A stretch of 64,000 nucleotides of DNA. Source: Serilophus lunatus. Its lineage: Eukaryota > Chordata > Aves > Passeriformes > Eurylaimidae. Position 1 is the first letter of the stretch. Every line of letters starts with the position of its first letter. Below the pieces are notes generated by a model, which was not told the DNA's origin, searched no databases, and worked only from the letters and a program-made list of their open reading frames with translations. The position numbers and the translations under genes are program-made. The stretch is from positions 140,197 to 204,196 of the forward strand of contig VXBA01005479.1 of the NCBI GenBank assembly GCA_013399895.1, given 5' to 3'. Positions 12,459-23,284 of this stretch are shown here, piece after piece.

Positions 12459-13146
12459 CTAAAAAAAGAGTTAAGAAACAGGTTATTTCAAATTGATTAT
12501 CTAAGGCACACACACATTTTAGAAATGTACAGAAAAGTATTTCTTTGTAACTATGGAAAAAACCCTTCATAAATAAGGCTGTAGAAAAGGCTCTCTACTT
12601 CTAATTTTTGTTCTACATGTGGTATAACAAAACCCAAAATTTGTTTTGCATTTCTTAATTGAGGATCTCAGAATGCTTTCAAAAATTTAATTAACTGACT
12701 CCCATCTTCAAATTGAAAGCTATGACACAAAATGTTGCAGCATGAAGCAATTTCTTCTCAGCCAGTAAAGATCTAAATGGAGGTATTTTACTCCAGTACG
12801 TCACTGGCATTCTAAGAATGAATTAGTCTGACCACACTCATCCTGTTACAGTTGAATTTGAAGTTGAAGTTACAATTATATGCCTACTCTGGCATGTCTG
12901 CACTATACTGTGCAGTGCCATGCAGTGGTTTCTAAGTCAGCTCTGATCACGCTGCTGTGTCTGAAACTAGCTTGAAACTCCCAAGCAGTATAGTCACTCC
13001 ACTGGATGTGGAGCATCACCTATGATAATCAGCTCTGAGTCTCAAGATCCCTGAACAGAGCAGAATAGTAGCAATGCTGTTGTACTGCTTCCTATGCTGG
13101 AATTAGTGAGCTCGGCATTAGCCCAGGCATTTCTCCATAATGGCAC

Positions 13147-13765
13147 CACAGAATCATAGCAATGAAGGTGGACAGGGACCACTGGAACTTTGGTCCAACA
13201 CTCCTCAGTGCAGGTCTGAATGGATCATGTCACTCAGGGACTTGTCCGGTTAAGTCTTGAACACCACTAAGGATGGAGATGCCACAATTGTTCTGGGCAA
13301 TCAGTTCCAATATTTGTTCATCATCAGAATAAAGAAGTTTTTACTTATATTTAATTGGAATTTTCCTTGCTGCAGCTTGGATCTGTTACATCTTATGATA
13401 CCACACCTCCAAGAAGAGGCTGCTTTAATCTTCTCTATTTCCACTGATTAGGTAATTGTAGACAGCAACAAAGCCCCTCCTTAGCCTGCTTGCCAGGCTG
13501 AGCAGACACAGTTCTCTCTGTGCTCCAGTCCCCTGAATATGTTGGCAGCCCTACAAGGGGCTTGCTCCATTATCTCAGTATCTTTCTTGTACTGGGGATC
13601 TCACAGCTGGACACAGTACTGCAGAAAGCAATGACAACTCTGTGAGTCCATCAGTTAGACAATTTTCCACCTATTTTATCATCTTCTTATCCACTTCATA
13701 TGTCATCAGTTTGGTGATAGCAAGACTGTGGGAGACTGCATCAGAAGCCCTGATAAAGGGTTTAA
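13147..13765 (-). mobile_element. CR1 LINE 3' fragment, old
   Basis: Begins with cacagaatcatag and proceeds through CR1-like text in reverse complement ('ctgggcaatcagttccaatatttg', 'gctgagcagac', 'ctggacacagtactgcag'). No long frame is left. It lies in the same orientation as COL15A1. Confidence 0.85.
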
Positions 13766-14786
13766 ATAGTGTTTTAAATAGGTGTTCTCTATATTATATC
13801 ATATAGTCTTACAGTACAATTCAAGATAGACAAAATGGAAGTGCTTGTGCCACATAAATGTTTTGGGTGAAAAGATATCCTTACTCTTTGTCATTTGTTT
13901 AATTTCTTTCACTGCAACAGTTCCATTTAGCCTTGTTTTGACTTCAGCAATATGTCCTGTATCTCCTTGGAAGCTTAAACTAGTCTATTTGCTTAGCGAG
14001 CAAGACATGACAACTATTTCAATATAAGGCTCTGTGTGAAGACCTCTATTCCCATTCAGTGTAATAAAAATCTGAATTTAACAAGACCAGATCAGGGCAT
14101 TCCTTCTGGTGCCAAGGATTTATTCAGCACATAAATAAACATGTTATCATGGATGTATTGTGAAATCTGAATGCCTCTTTTCTGCCTTTAACCATGTGCA
14201 GATCAATGTTACCAGATCAGAATGTTTTTCAACATTTGTTAGGAATACAGTATCCAGGAACTGAATTTGAAGCTACCCTGCTTTGAATAGGAGGTTTGAC
14301 CATATGGCCTCCAGAGATCACTTCCAGTATTCTTATGAGTCTCTGAATAGTGTTTTTCTAATCTGGTATGTGAAGAAGGACACAAAAGAGGACAGACCTG
14401 CTTGGCCACATGAGTTGTCCTATCCTAGCCTAGCCTATGTCATTTGAGCATGGCAGTGTATGGTCAGCTTTCCGTGCTTTGAGGTCCTTTTGGCATGGTT
14501 CATGCAGAAGCTTGTTACTTTTACTGGGTGGTGCTTCCTGCTCCTTGACCTCATGTTCTAGAGAAAACACTGGAAAACTGTCAAATAAAAAATACAGTTT
14601 AAATCCTGCATGCAGCACTCCATCTCCCAGCCTACATGAGCTCTGCTGCATTGCATCATTATGCTGTTGGTCCTACTTTATTTCCAGTTATACAAGGCCC
14701 AGAAAGGGAACAGGACATGGGCTGCTACGTAGTGACAGTAATAAAAGAGTCCTGCTGCTGCAATTGTTCTGCTCTGTATAAAACTA

Positions 14787-15257
14787 GTGGCAGACCAGAA
14801 GCCCTGGGTTTACATTGTCTTTTCATTGTGGAATTACTCAGTATTCACTAGTTTTGGGCTCAAACCAAGTTACATTGAAGTCAGTAGAAAGAATCCTGAA
14901 GGCTTTGCTGAGGTTAGGATCAGGCACACTGTATATTTTATAAACAGAGTTGACCTGCAAATGGAATTTGTGGCTGGAAATCAGAAAACTGTACATAATG
15001 TTGAAGAAGCTCTAAAAACAAAGGGTACAATAGTAATGATTACACAAAAAGATACTCTTCACAATGCCCTTGAGGTGAATAGATACCCATTTTCAGTTTT
15101 GGATGTGAAAACAGCTTTAATAGCAGCAATTCAGCAATATAACTCTTCAACAAATCAAATTAGTCCAGAAAGTGCCAATTACAAAGTAAGGATGACATTG
15201 TCCTTAATATTTTCTTCACCATTATGTTTTAGGATGATTGTCTGGGTTGGGTTCTAA
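14787..15257 (+). other. Unidentified 156-codon ORF, antisense in COL15A1 intron
   Basis: An open frame from ATG 14787 to TAA 15257 that I cannot assign. The central stretch (about residues 54-133) has a protein-like mix of residues, including VEEALKTKGTIVMITQKDTL and VLDVKTALIAAIQQYNSSTN, with low-complexity absent. This stretch is bounded by sequences resembling a splice acceptor (ataaacag, ends 14947) and donor (aaa/gtaagg at 15186). It could be an exon of an unrecognised nested antisense gene, a decayed retrocopy or mobile-element remnant, or chance. The upstream part (about 14800-14930) looks like an old interspersed repeat ('gaagtcagtagaaag', 'ggatcaggc'). No function is proposed. Confidence 0.3.
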
Positions 15258-18200
15258 GTAAACCTTCAGCTTTGTATCCAAAAGGCATTTGTATGGCCTT
15301 ATTAGAATTAGAAAGAACACAGGGATAAAAATCTTTTGGCATTTACTTTACATCCTCAACGTTAACCAGTCTTCAGGACTTTTGTTTCTTGTACTTAAAC
15401 TATGGGTGAATAATGGCAGCCAAAGGTAACTGTTTAAAACTTGTAAGTTAAATCCAAGAACATTTCTCTATTCAAAATTACTTCTGTACTATATCCAAAT
15501 AAATTTGTGTGATAAAGTCATAGCAACAATTAATATCATTTTCTTGTTGTGATTCCATTATTGAAAATGTGCTGAGTATCAGAGACTATGCTTCAAAAGA
15601 GTGAAATAGCCAGTATAGGATGATAAATACTCATTTTAGTGTTTTAGCAGTAAACAGAGGGACACTGGTTTTTTTAAACAGGTCAGAACAGTCTTCTTGA
15701 CCAAACACAGGAGGCAAGAGTGGAAGCAGCAAGGATGGGGAGCCTCTGAGACCCATAGTGCTGAAGGGTATTGCAGAAGCCTGGGAATGGATAGGTTCCA
15801 CCGAAGGCCTCAGTTTTGTCTTACCATGTATTTTTATGGTGTATTTTTGGAAGTGGTTCCTGAGGGAACCAAATCCCCTCAATTTACACAGAGACCAGGT
15901 TAAATGAGGGGGAAAACAAGGTCCACTTTTCACTGCATTTCAATCAATGTCCTATTGGCCAGATGCTGATGAGGCCTGGCCCTGAGCCACAGCTGTCCAT
16001 GTCAGGTCTTAGTATTTCAACAATACTGAAATTGCACCAACTCCTTACTCCTTTTATTTTGGTGAAGCAGCATAAAATATGTTTAGTTGTAGCCACACAG
16101 CCCTTCCTAAGACAACATCCTTCCAACTCTGATAGATCAATGCATTAGACTTCGGTAGCTCGGTATTGTCCTTGGCTATACAATAGTTAAATGAATGAAC
16201 TAAATGACCCTGACCTGGGAAGTGATCTCTATAACTGCCCCATGGTTTACTTAGATCACTGAATTGATCTCTGCTGCTCTACACACATCAGGCCAATATC
16301 CACATTTCAACAGCTGGCACTGGTATTTATTTTAGTTCCGCAATTCCAACTCCAATTGATAGTGTTTTCTGTATCTGAAGCTAACTATGAAAGATGAGAG
16401 ACTGAGTCTACAAAACACACTTGGACAATTTTACCTTCTATCTCAGCAAATGTATAGCAAGGAAATATCCTGTTCTTGCATAAACATTTGTGAGGTAGGT
16501 AGAATTCAATGTCATACCTGGTGATGTATACTTTGGCACATGTTTAATTAACTGTATCAAAATCCAGTACACCAAGTCCTTAGAGAAATCATCTGACTAA
16601 CAATACGAAGGATTTGAAGCATATGAGGATAGACAGCTCTTGCAGTAACCCCCCAGAACACCTGTTTGCTACAAATGTACGTAAAGCCACATATGTTATG
16701 CTCCCTATTTTTTAAGAGAGCTTACTTCTAAAACTCTGAAGTATTTAGAGAAAGAAATGGGTTTCTGTGTGGATTTGTACTATACCTAATGCAACACAGC
16801 TTCTACAAGGCTCTATATGTTTCTTTAATGCATGGTAAAGGTAGTTCATTCAGAAATTCTGGAGAATTCATAGGATGCATACTAGGTTTCTTCAGACACA
16901 GCTACACATTAGGCAGAGGTGTAGACTGCAATTACTGTATGTAGAGAGCCATGCAGCCTCCAGCAACCAATGTCATTAGTCTGCTATCTCAGCTTCAGTA
17001 ATTGTTTTACATTTCTTATACAGTCTGTCCTCCCTCTTAGGCTCTCACAGTATTTTTTTCAGGTATTAATGAGCTAAGGAGAAACACATTGAGGTTTGTT
17101 ATTACTGCAAACAGAGCTGTTTAGTCACTCATGAGCATTAAGGGCTGCGAGAAAGAACATGAATTTTACATCAGCATTTCTATCACAGGTACTGAGGAAT
17201 GTGCCAGAAACTCCAACAGAAATGTGATAAAGTGTAGAGCTGGTGACAGTCCCGTTCTGAGCAGGTCTTCAAACTAGATGATCTTCACACAGCTAACATT
17301 TATGTGAATCTAGAATTCTGCTCGTCCACAATTCCAGATCCAAGATCCTAAGATTCTGTGTAGATTCCCAGTAAATTCAGCAAAGAAAACATTAGTTTTG
17401 TAGAGACTGGTGATACAGTCTCTAATTGGCAATGCCAATTAGTGTTATATTTGCTATCAGTAGTAGAAACCTGAGTGAAAGTCTAGTTATTTCAGTCAAA
17501 AAGAGATTATATGTAGTTTAGCTTCATGATAATGTAGGTGCCAAGCTGCTCCTAAACACAGATTTCTCGGCTGGGCATTTTCCCTTCTTGCAATTAGAAA
17601 TCACTTCTTACTGCCCTTTTATGCATTTGTATGGACATGTCTGGCTGTTTTAGGCACCTCCACCTCTCAGAGGTGAAGTTTACTGCAGCCACTCACAGTT
17701 TCTCTTGATCTAAATCTCACATTAATCCAATTACAAGGATTTTTATTATCATCTTGAAATGGGATTTATCCTAAACTCTAGCCTTCATTACTGCAAATAA
17801 TATTGTTTTTGCAAAGGCTGATGTACACAAAACAAAACTAACTGAAAATATACATGCATCAAAAGAAAACTGGAGAGTTTTTTATGAGCTTCTAGTATTT
17901 TACCCTTTGGTGCTTTTGGCTGTTGCTTCCACAACAGAGCCAGTGCTTTGGATTTGTAGTGGCCAAACGTCAGAAAACATTTCTCTCTCCTACATACTGC
18001 TGTATCTTGGATGCTTTGCTTTGTTAAACATTCACAGTTTTGTACTTGTTTGTTGATTTTTTTTGATGTTCACAGCTCCTACAGAATTACCTGAAGAGAT
18101 TATGATGGGTGCTCAATATGACCTCATGGTTGTTGCATGTAAGCTCTTCACCCACTTTCTTCCTGTTTAATCTTTTCAAAACAAATTAGTTTGATACAGA

Positions 18201-18339
18201 GGCATATTGAGATCCTTTTGTTATGAGGAGTAAGTTTATGACCTGAATATAAACAGCAGGATTGCCAGTTTGTTACCTGCTTGTGCCGCCTTCTCTGCAA
18301 GATGAGTTGCAGACTTCAATGCTTGGCAAACACACTTAC

Positions 18340-18423
18340 CTCAGGTATTGCTATGACTGGTCCTGGTGGTCCTGGTGGTCCAGGTGGTCCCACAATACTG
18401 TTCCCATCTTGTCCTGGTTCACC
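18340..18423 (-). CDS. COL15A1: COL15A1 exon, Gly-X-Y block leading into an interruption
   Basis: 84 bp, residues 413-440, phase 0. Starts GEPGQDGNSIVGPPGPPG, continues with GPP triplets and ends PVIAIPE, outside the collagen register. The NSIV break is short. Acceptor TTGAAATAG, donor GAG/gtaagt. Confidence 0.93.
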
Positions 18424-18515
18424 CTATTTCAAAACATTACATGTGGAAAACCCATATACTAAGTGCTACATTTTATGTAGTTTTTTTGGAAAGAATGACA
18501 TCCACACAATCTCAC

Positions 18516-18551
18516 CTGAGGTCCTGGGTCACCCTTCTCCCCTTTTGGACC
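18516..18551 (-). CDS. COL15A1: COL15A1 exon, 36-bp Gly-X-Y block
   Basis: Twelve codons (residues 401-412): GPKGEKGDPGPQ. Acceptor CACATGCAG, donor CAG/gtgaga, phase 0. It is separated from the next exon by an intron of only 92 bp, the shortest in the window. Confidence 0.9.
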
Positions 18552-19443
18552 CTGCATGTGATTAAAAAAAAAATTAAGTGATTTAAAAGGAGAAATTATG
18601 AAATGTGCTTTCTCTAGCTTCACAAGAAGCACAACAGGGAATTGCAGGTACAGAATGATCAATCCCCAGCTCTCTCCAATCACACATGGAGGCAGCTGGT
18701 TCCAACTCAGATCTTCTGAGGATTTGGTGTTTAAAAGTATTTTGCAGAACTTTTGACAGAGTTCACAGATAATAAGAAGCAAATGGGCACAAAATATTTC
18801 ATTAGTTGGGAATTAATTCAATGAACTTTTCTTTCACTGCACTGAAATCAGCCATGCCTGGGTCTGCTGCCCTTTTCCAGCATTGACCACATCAGTTTTG
18901 TCCAAGATTTCCCAGTGAACCAGACAGAGGAACACAGGGCGTTAAACTGTCATCTTTCGGGCAGGTTATTTCTAACCTTAATCAGCCCCTAGATACAACT
19001 CACTGCGCTGAGGGTGCAGACAGTTTGTCTGGCACAAGTGAGAGGAAGGCGTCAGGGGATGAGCTGCAGGAATTTGCAGGCAAAGCACTTTGTAATCCTC
19101 GAGGGTCTTATGCATGAGAAATACATTAAAATCACCTGTGAGCCTGCTAGCTTTCCTCTAATTAAAATCAGAATGATTTCTGAATAATTAAAAGCAGAAG
19201 GAGCATTGAGGAATTGGAACTGGCCTCTGGAGATGCCTGTATCACTTTTGACTGATGAGGGAGGCATTGGAAAGGGACACTCTGCTCCTGTGTTTGGTGC
19301 CTGAGGTAACTGCTCCATGTTAAAGCAACAAACCCAGGCCCAGCTCTCCACATGCTGCTAGTTAAGGCTCCTGCTGATCTTAAGATGTAGATTTGGGGGC
19401 CAGTGTATGTTAGGTAATCACAGATTATGGTAGGTCTACTCAC
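18552..19443 (-). other. COL15A1 intron, about 0.9 kb
   Basis: Unique sequence without a recognised repeat or exon. Confidence 0.65.
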
Positions 19444-19506
19444 CACATCTCCAGGATGACCGGCAATGCCAGGAAAGCCTGGTTTTCTGTCTGCACCTGG
19501 CATTCC
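19444..19506 (-). CDS. COL15A1: COL15A1 exon, Gly-X-Y block with Arg at a glycine position
   Basis: 63 bp, residues 380-400, phase 0. Starts GMPGADRKPGFPGIAGHP and ends GDV. The third triplet begins with AGA (Arg, 19486-19488) instead of GGA; the other six are regular. Acceptor GTGCGGCAG, donor GTG/gtgagt. Confidence 0.9.
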
Positions 19507-19722
19507 CTGCCGCACAAAATATACTGTTATTCTCTCTAAATTGTATTCAGTTTCATGCAAGCAGGATGCTGCCACTGTGGGGAGGGATGCAATATGGTTC
19601 TGAATGGACTAGCAGGCAGGTGTGGGAGAAGTTCCATGGAGTAAGCATCATCTCATTAGTTATCTGCTCTCTACTCCTCCTGCTCTTTCACTCTCTCCAG
19701 AGCAGGCTTGTTTAGTTTTGCG

Positions 19723-19750
19723 TGTTTGTTTGTTTGTTTGTTTGTTTGTA
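19723..19750. repeat. (TTTG)n microsatellite
   Basis: About six to seven TTTG units in tandem, followed by further T-rich sequence to about 19772. Confidence 0.9.
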
Positions 19751-20273
19751 TGGGGTTTTTTGTTTTGTTTTATTGCAGCTTCAATTGTTCTTCACTCTGC
19801 TTAGCAAAAGAGTGGCTTTTGTTGCTTTCCCCCAAATTGCATTTGGTCAGACTCTTAGGGTGGAGGAAGAGAAGGGAGAGGCATTGGATGTAGACAGGAA
19901 TTGGTATGTGGGGCAAAAAGGTTTGATAGCCCCTGCTGTAATTTAATATAGGACTGTATATGACTACTAGGAATCTGACAGTCACTCTATTCCATAGAAA
20001 AGCAAAAGCAGTAACGATAATGCAGTTTGCCCAGAGAAAAGTGGGTAAAAAAGGGCTTCAAATTCTTAAAGGACCAGATAAACAGTGAACTACATTTTGC
20101 ATCTGTTTTTCTCTGTGTTGTATGAAAGAGCAAAGGAAATGACACAGAGCAGCCTAATGATTCATACAATTGATCAATTGGCTCTGTTTTGTTTTAGTAG
20201 TGGGGATATTTATTTTTTTGTTTGTTAGCTTCTTAGTAGGAATGTTTTTGTTTTTGATTTGGTTTGTGTGTTT

Positions 20274-21377
20274 CACAGAATCACAGAATCACTGGGTTGG
20301 AAGAGACCTCCAAGATCATTGAGTCCAACCCTTGCCCTAACACCTCAACTAGACTATGTCACCAGGTGCCACATCCAGCCCTTTTTTTAAACACATCCAG
20401 GGATGGTGACACCACCCCAGGCAAACTATTCCAATATTTTATTATTCTTTCTGTGTAAAACTTCTTTCTAACGTCTAACCTATACCTTCCTTGGCGCAGC
20501 TTGAGACCGTGTCCTCTCGTTCTGTCAGTTGCTGCCCGGTGGAAGAGACCAACCCCCACCTGACTACAGCCTCCTTTCAGGAAGTTGTAGAGAGTGATAG
20601 ATAAGGTCACCTCTGAGCCTCCTTTTCTCCAGGCTAAACAACTCTTAACTCCCTCAATCATTCCTCATAGGGCTTGTGCTCCAAGCCCCCCAGCCTTGTT
20701 GCTCTCCTCTGGACACACTCAATCATCTCCACATCCTTCCTAAACTGAGGGGCCCAGAACTGGACACAGTACTCAAGGTGCGGTCTCACCAGTGCCGAGT
20801 ACAGAGGCAGAATAACCTCCCTGTTCCTGCTGGCCACACCATTCCTAATGCAGGCCAGGATGCCGTTGGCCTTCTTGGCCACCAGGGCACACTGCTGACT
20901 CATGTTGAGCTGGCTGTCAACCAGCACCCCCAGGTCCCTTTCCACCTGGGCACTGTCCAGCCACTCTGCCCCCAGCTTATAACGTTGCAGGGGGTTTTTG
21001 TGGCCAAAATGCAGGACTCGGCACTTAGACTTATTAAATTTCATCTTATTGGATACTGCCCAGCTCTCCAACCGATCCAGGTCTCTCTGAAGAGCCTTCC
21101 TTCCTTCCAATAGATCGACACAAGCTCCCAGCTTAGTGTCATCCGCAAATTTACTGATGAAGGACTCAATACCCACATCCATGTCATCAATGAAAATATT
21201 GAATAACATTGGTCCTAGCACAGANNNNNNNNNNNNNNNNNNNNNNNNNNNNNNNNNNNNNNNNNNNNNNNNNNNNGGTCACCTGGCCATAAAAGGAGAT
21301 CAGGTTGGTCAAACACGACCTACCCTTTGTAAACCCATGCTGGCTGGGTCCTACACCTTGGCCATCCTGTAAGTGCT
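20274..21377 (-). mobile_element. CR1 LINE, 3' part, comparatively young
   Basis: On the minus strand, 187 codons (21221-20658) stay open and read as the C-terminal part of CR1 reverse transcriptase: MLGPMLFNIFIDDMD, then FADDTKLG (the FADD form of the catalytic YxDD motif), then HLEYCVQFWAPQFRKD. A frame change near 20660 leads to LRQGRYRLDVRKKFYTERII and the usual CR1 C-terminus. The element ends at the left with cacagaatcacagaatcact. It is truncated at the 5' side and interrupted by 52 N. The long frame suggests a younger insertion than the other CR1 copies. Confidence 0.95.
21225..21276. other. Assembly gap (52 N)
   Basis: Run of N inside the CR1 copy; the true length is unknown. Confidence 1.
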
Positions 21378-21520
21378 GGTTTGTTTAGTTTTTCATTTCT
21401 TTTTTTTTTGTTTGGGTTTTTTTTTTTTTTTTTGCCTGGAGGATTTTTTTTCCTGTTTGTTTGTTTGGGGTTTTTGTATGTTTTGTTTTTTTGGGTTTTT
21501 TTGGTTTTTTTTAGGAAAAG
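21378..21520. repeat. T/G-rich low-complexity tract
   Basis: Long T runs with short G interruptions directly beside the truncated end of the CR1 copy. The adjacent gap and the low complexity make the base count here unreliable. Confidence 0.85.
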
Positions 21521-22610
21521 GCTGTTCTAGTTCTAACCTTTTGTTCTACTTCAAGAAAATATTTTTGAGTTATTACAGTAGGTAGTAACAGCATAAGAGG
21601 TTTAATGTGTCTACTTCATTAAGAAAGGATATTCTCTCTGCTATTTCTGGTTTTTGTCTGTGAACAACAAAGCATGTGGCTCAGGAATAAAGTGTGATTT
21701 CTGATGGACTCTATTTGTCATTTTATAGACAAGCACAGGATAAAAGGTGTCTCTGAATGTTAATGCAATTTAGGCATCAAAGCAACTACTGGGACTTAGG
21801 TATCAGCATAACTAGTAAAAATGGTACTTGGGACTTAAGTCTTTCAGCACTTGTGGAAATTTTAAGTATCTATCTGTAGCAAAGGTAATCAGGCAGAGAA
21901 AATAACCTTGGATCAACAGCATTTCTGCAATAGAATATTGTCATTTCAGGTATGTTGGGACTTGAAGGACATCTTCCTACTGTTGCAAACACTGAATGAT
22001 TTCTCTCATTGAATTGCCTAATGAAAATTAATTGTCCAGGATAGGTAAGATACTTTATTGCAAATAATATATCCAGAGACATCCGGATTTCTAACTCCTA
22101 CCATATTTTAAGAGTGTAGCTCACTGCTCAAATATAAAAGGACTAAGAGCTTTTTTAATCTGAGGATTGAATAGATAGATTATTTTTTAAATAGCCCTGT
22201 AGTCACTCCACTTACAATATGCACATTTGAAAAGTATCTATCACATCAGATAATAATAATTAATAGAACAAGAACCTCAGAAGAAAGCATATAGACGTAC
22301 AATAAGAAAACATTCTATAGTCTCAAACAGATTAACAAGAGTTAAACAACTGTCCTATGTGTCAGTGCATCAGGTTTAATTATCATGCTGACAAATATCT
22401 CTGTGAAATGACAACACTCAAAATATGTACAGCAGATGGAATTTATGGCAAGCAGAGTCGTGTTACATTGTGGGGTTTTTTTTATAAATAAACAAGCAGA
22501 TGCTGCTAGAAGGCTGTGATAATACTCTTGTAAATACTCAGCAAGCATAGTTGCTTTTATCCTGTTTCCTAGAGTGACTTTTAATTGCAGTGCTGTCCCA
22601 AGTGCAAGAG

Positions 22611-22668
22611 ATTTTATATTTTATTTTATTCTATTCTATTTTATTATTTTATTTTAATTATTTTTAAT
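22611..22668. repeat. (TTTTA)n-like tract
   Basis: Imperfect pentamers of TTTTA/TTCTA over about 58 bp. Confidence 0.85.
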
Positions 22669-23248
22669 ACGGCTCACATCAGCGCTCCCTGCTGGTTTAT
22701 GCCTGCAAAAGGCTCTCAGGTCAGGCAGGGACCAGTAGCAAGCTGCACAGACACAAACTGAAACTTTGCAATGGGCTCCAAGAGTTCAAAGCAGAATAGA
22801 CAGGGATAATGATTGACATGAACCTACTACTATAGGAGAGATCTGTGTCATGGGTGAAGTGTTCTGGTGTGGAGTGCGTGCTACACACTATGATTACAAA
22901 GCAGTAAGGGAGCATGTGGAACTTAGTTTTCTATATATAAGCTTTCTGCTTTTAATTTTTTTTCTGGTGAAAATGTAAAAGGCCTCACAAGGAAACTGTG
23001 GCATCGTGCACCTGAGGATTTTAAATGCAGCTTTAATGATATTTTAAGCAGAAGTCTTAAGCACCAATTTACACCGGCTGCTCATAATCACAATTGAACA
23101 GGTTTTGTTTTCTCATAGAAGCCATCCTGGTCTTTAATATGCTGACAGAGCAAGAAATTTTCTTTATCCCCTGGATGTATTAAGAGATGAAAGGAAACTG
23201 AGGAAAGAAATGACTGAGGTTTTAGAACAGGTTAAATAATCTTCCCAC

Positions 23249-23284
23249 CTTTGAACCTGCCGGACCAATGTTGCCCCTTTCTCC
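23249..23284 (-). CDS. COL15A1: COL15A1 exon, 36-bp Gly-X-Y block
   Basis: Twelve codons (residues 368-379): GERGNIGPAGSK. Acceptor CTGTTTCAG, donor AAG/gtggga, which is weaker than its neighbours, phase 0. Confidence 0.87.

Larger units (their letters stand above)
12459..18339 (-). other. COL15A1 intron, about 5.9 kb
   Basis: Holds a degraded CR1 (13147-13765) and an unexplained plus-strand ORF (14787-15257). The remainder is unique AT-rich sequence. Confidence 0.72.
19507..23248 (-). other. COL15A1 intron, about 3.7 kb, repeat-rich
   Basis: Contains TTTG repeats, a comparatively young CR1 with an assembly gap, a T/G-rich tract and a TTTTA tract; the rest is unique. Confidence 0.75.

Noticed and set aside
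20676..21113. 145-codon plus-strand ORF.
   Set aside because: Antisense of the CR1 reverse transcriptase frame on the minus strand.
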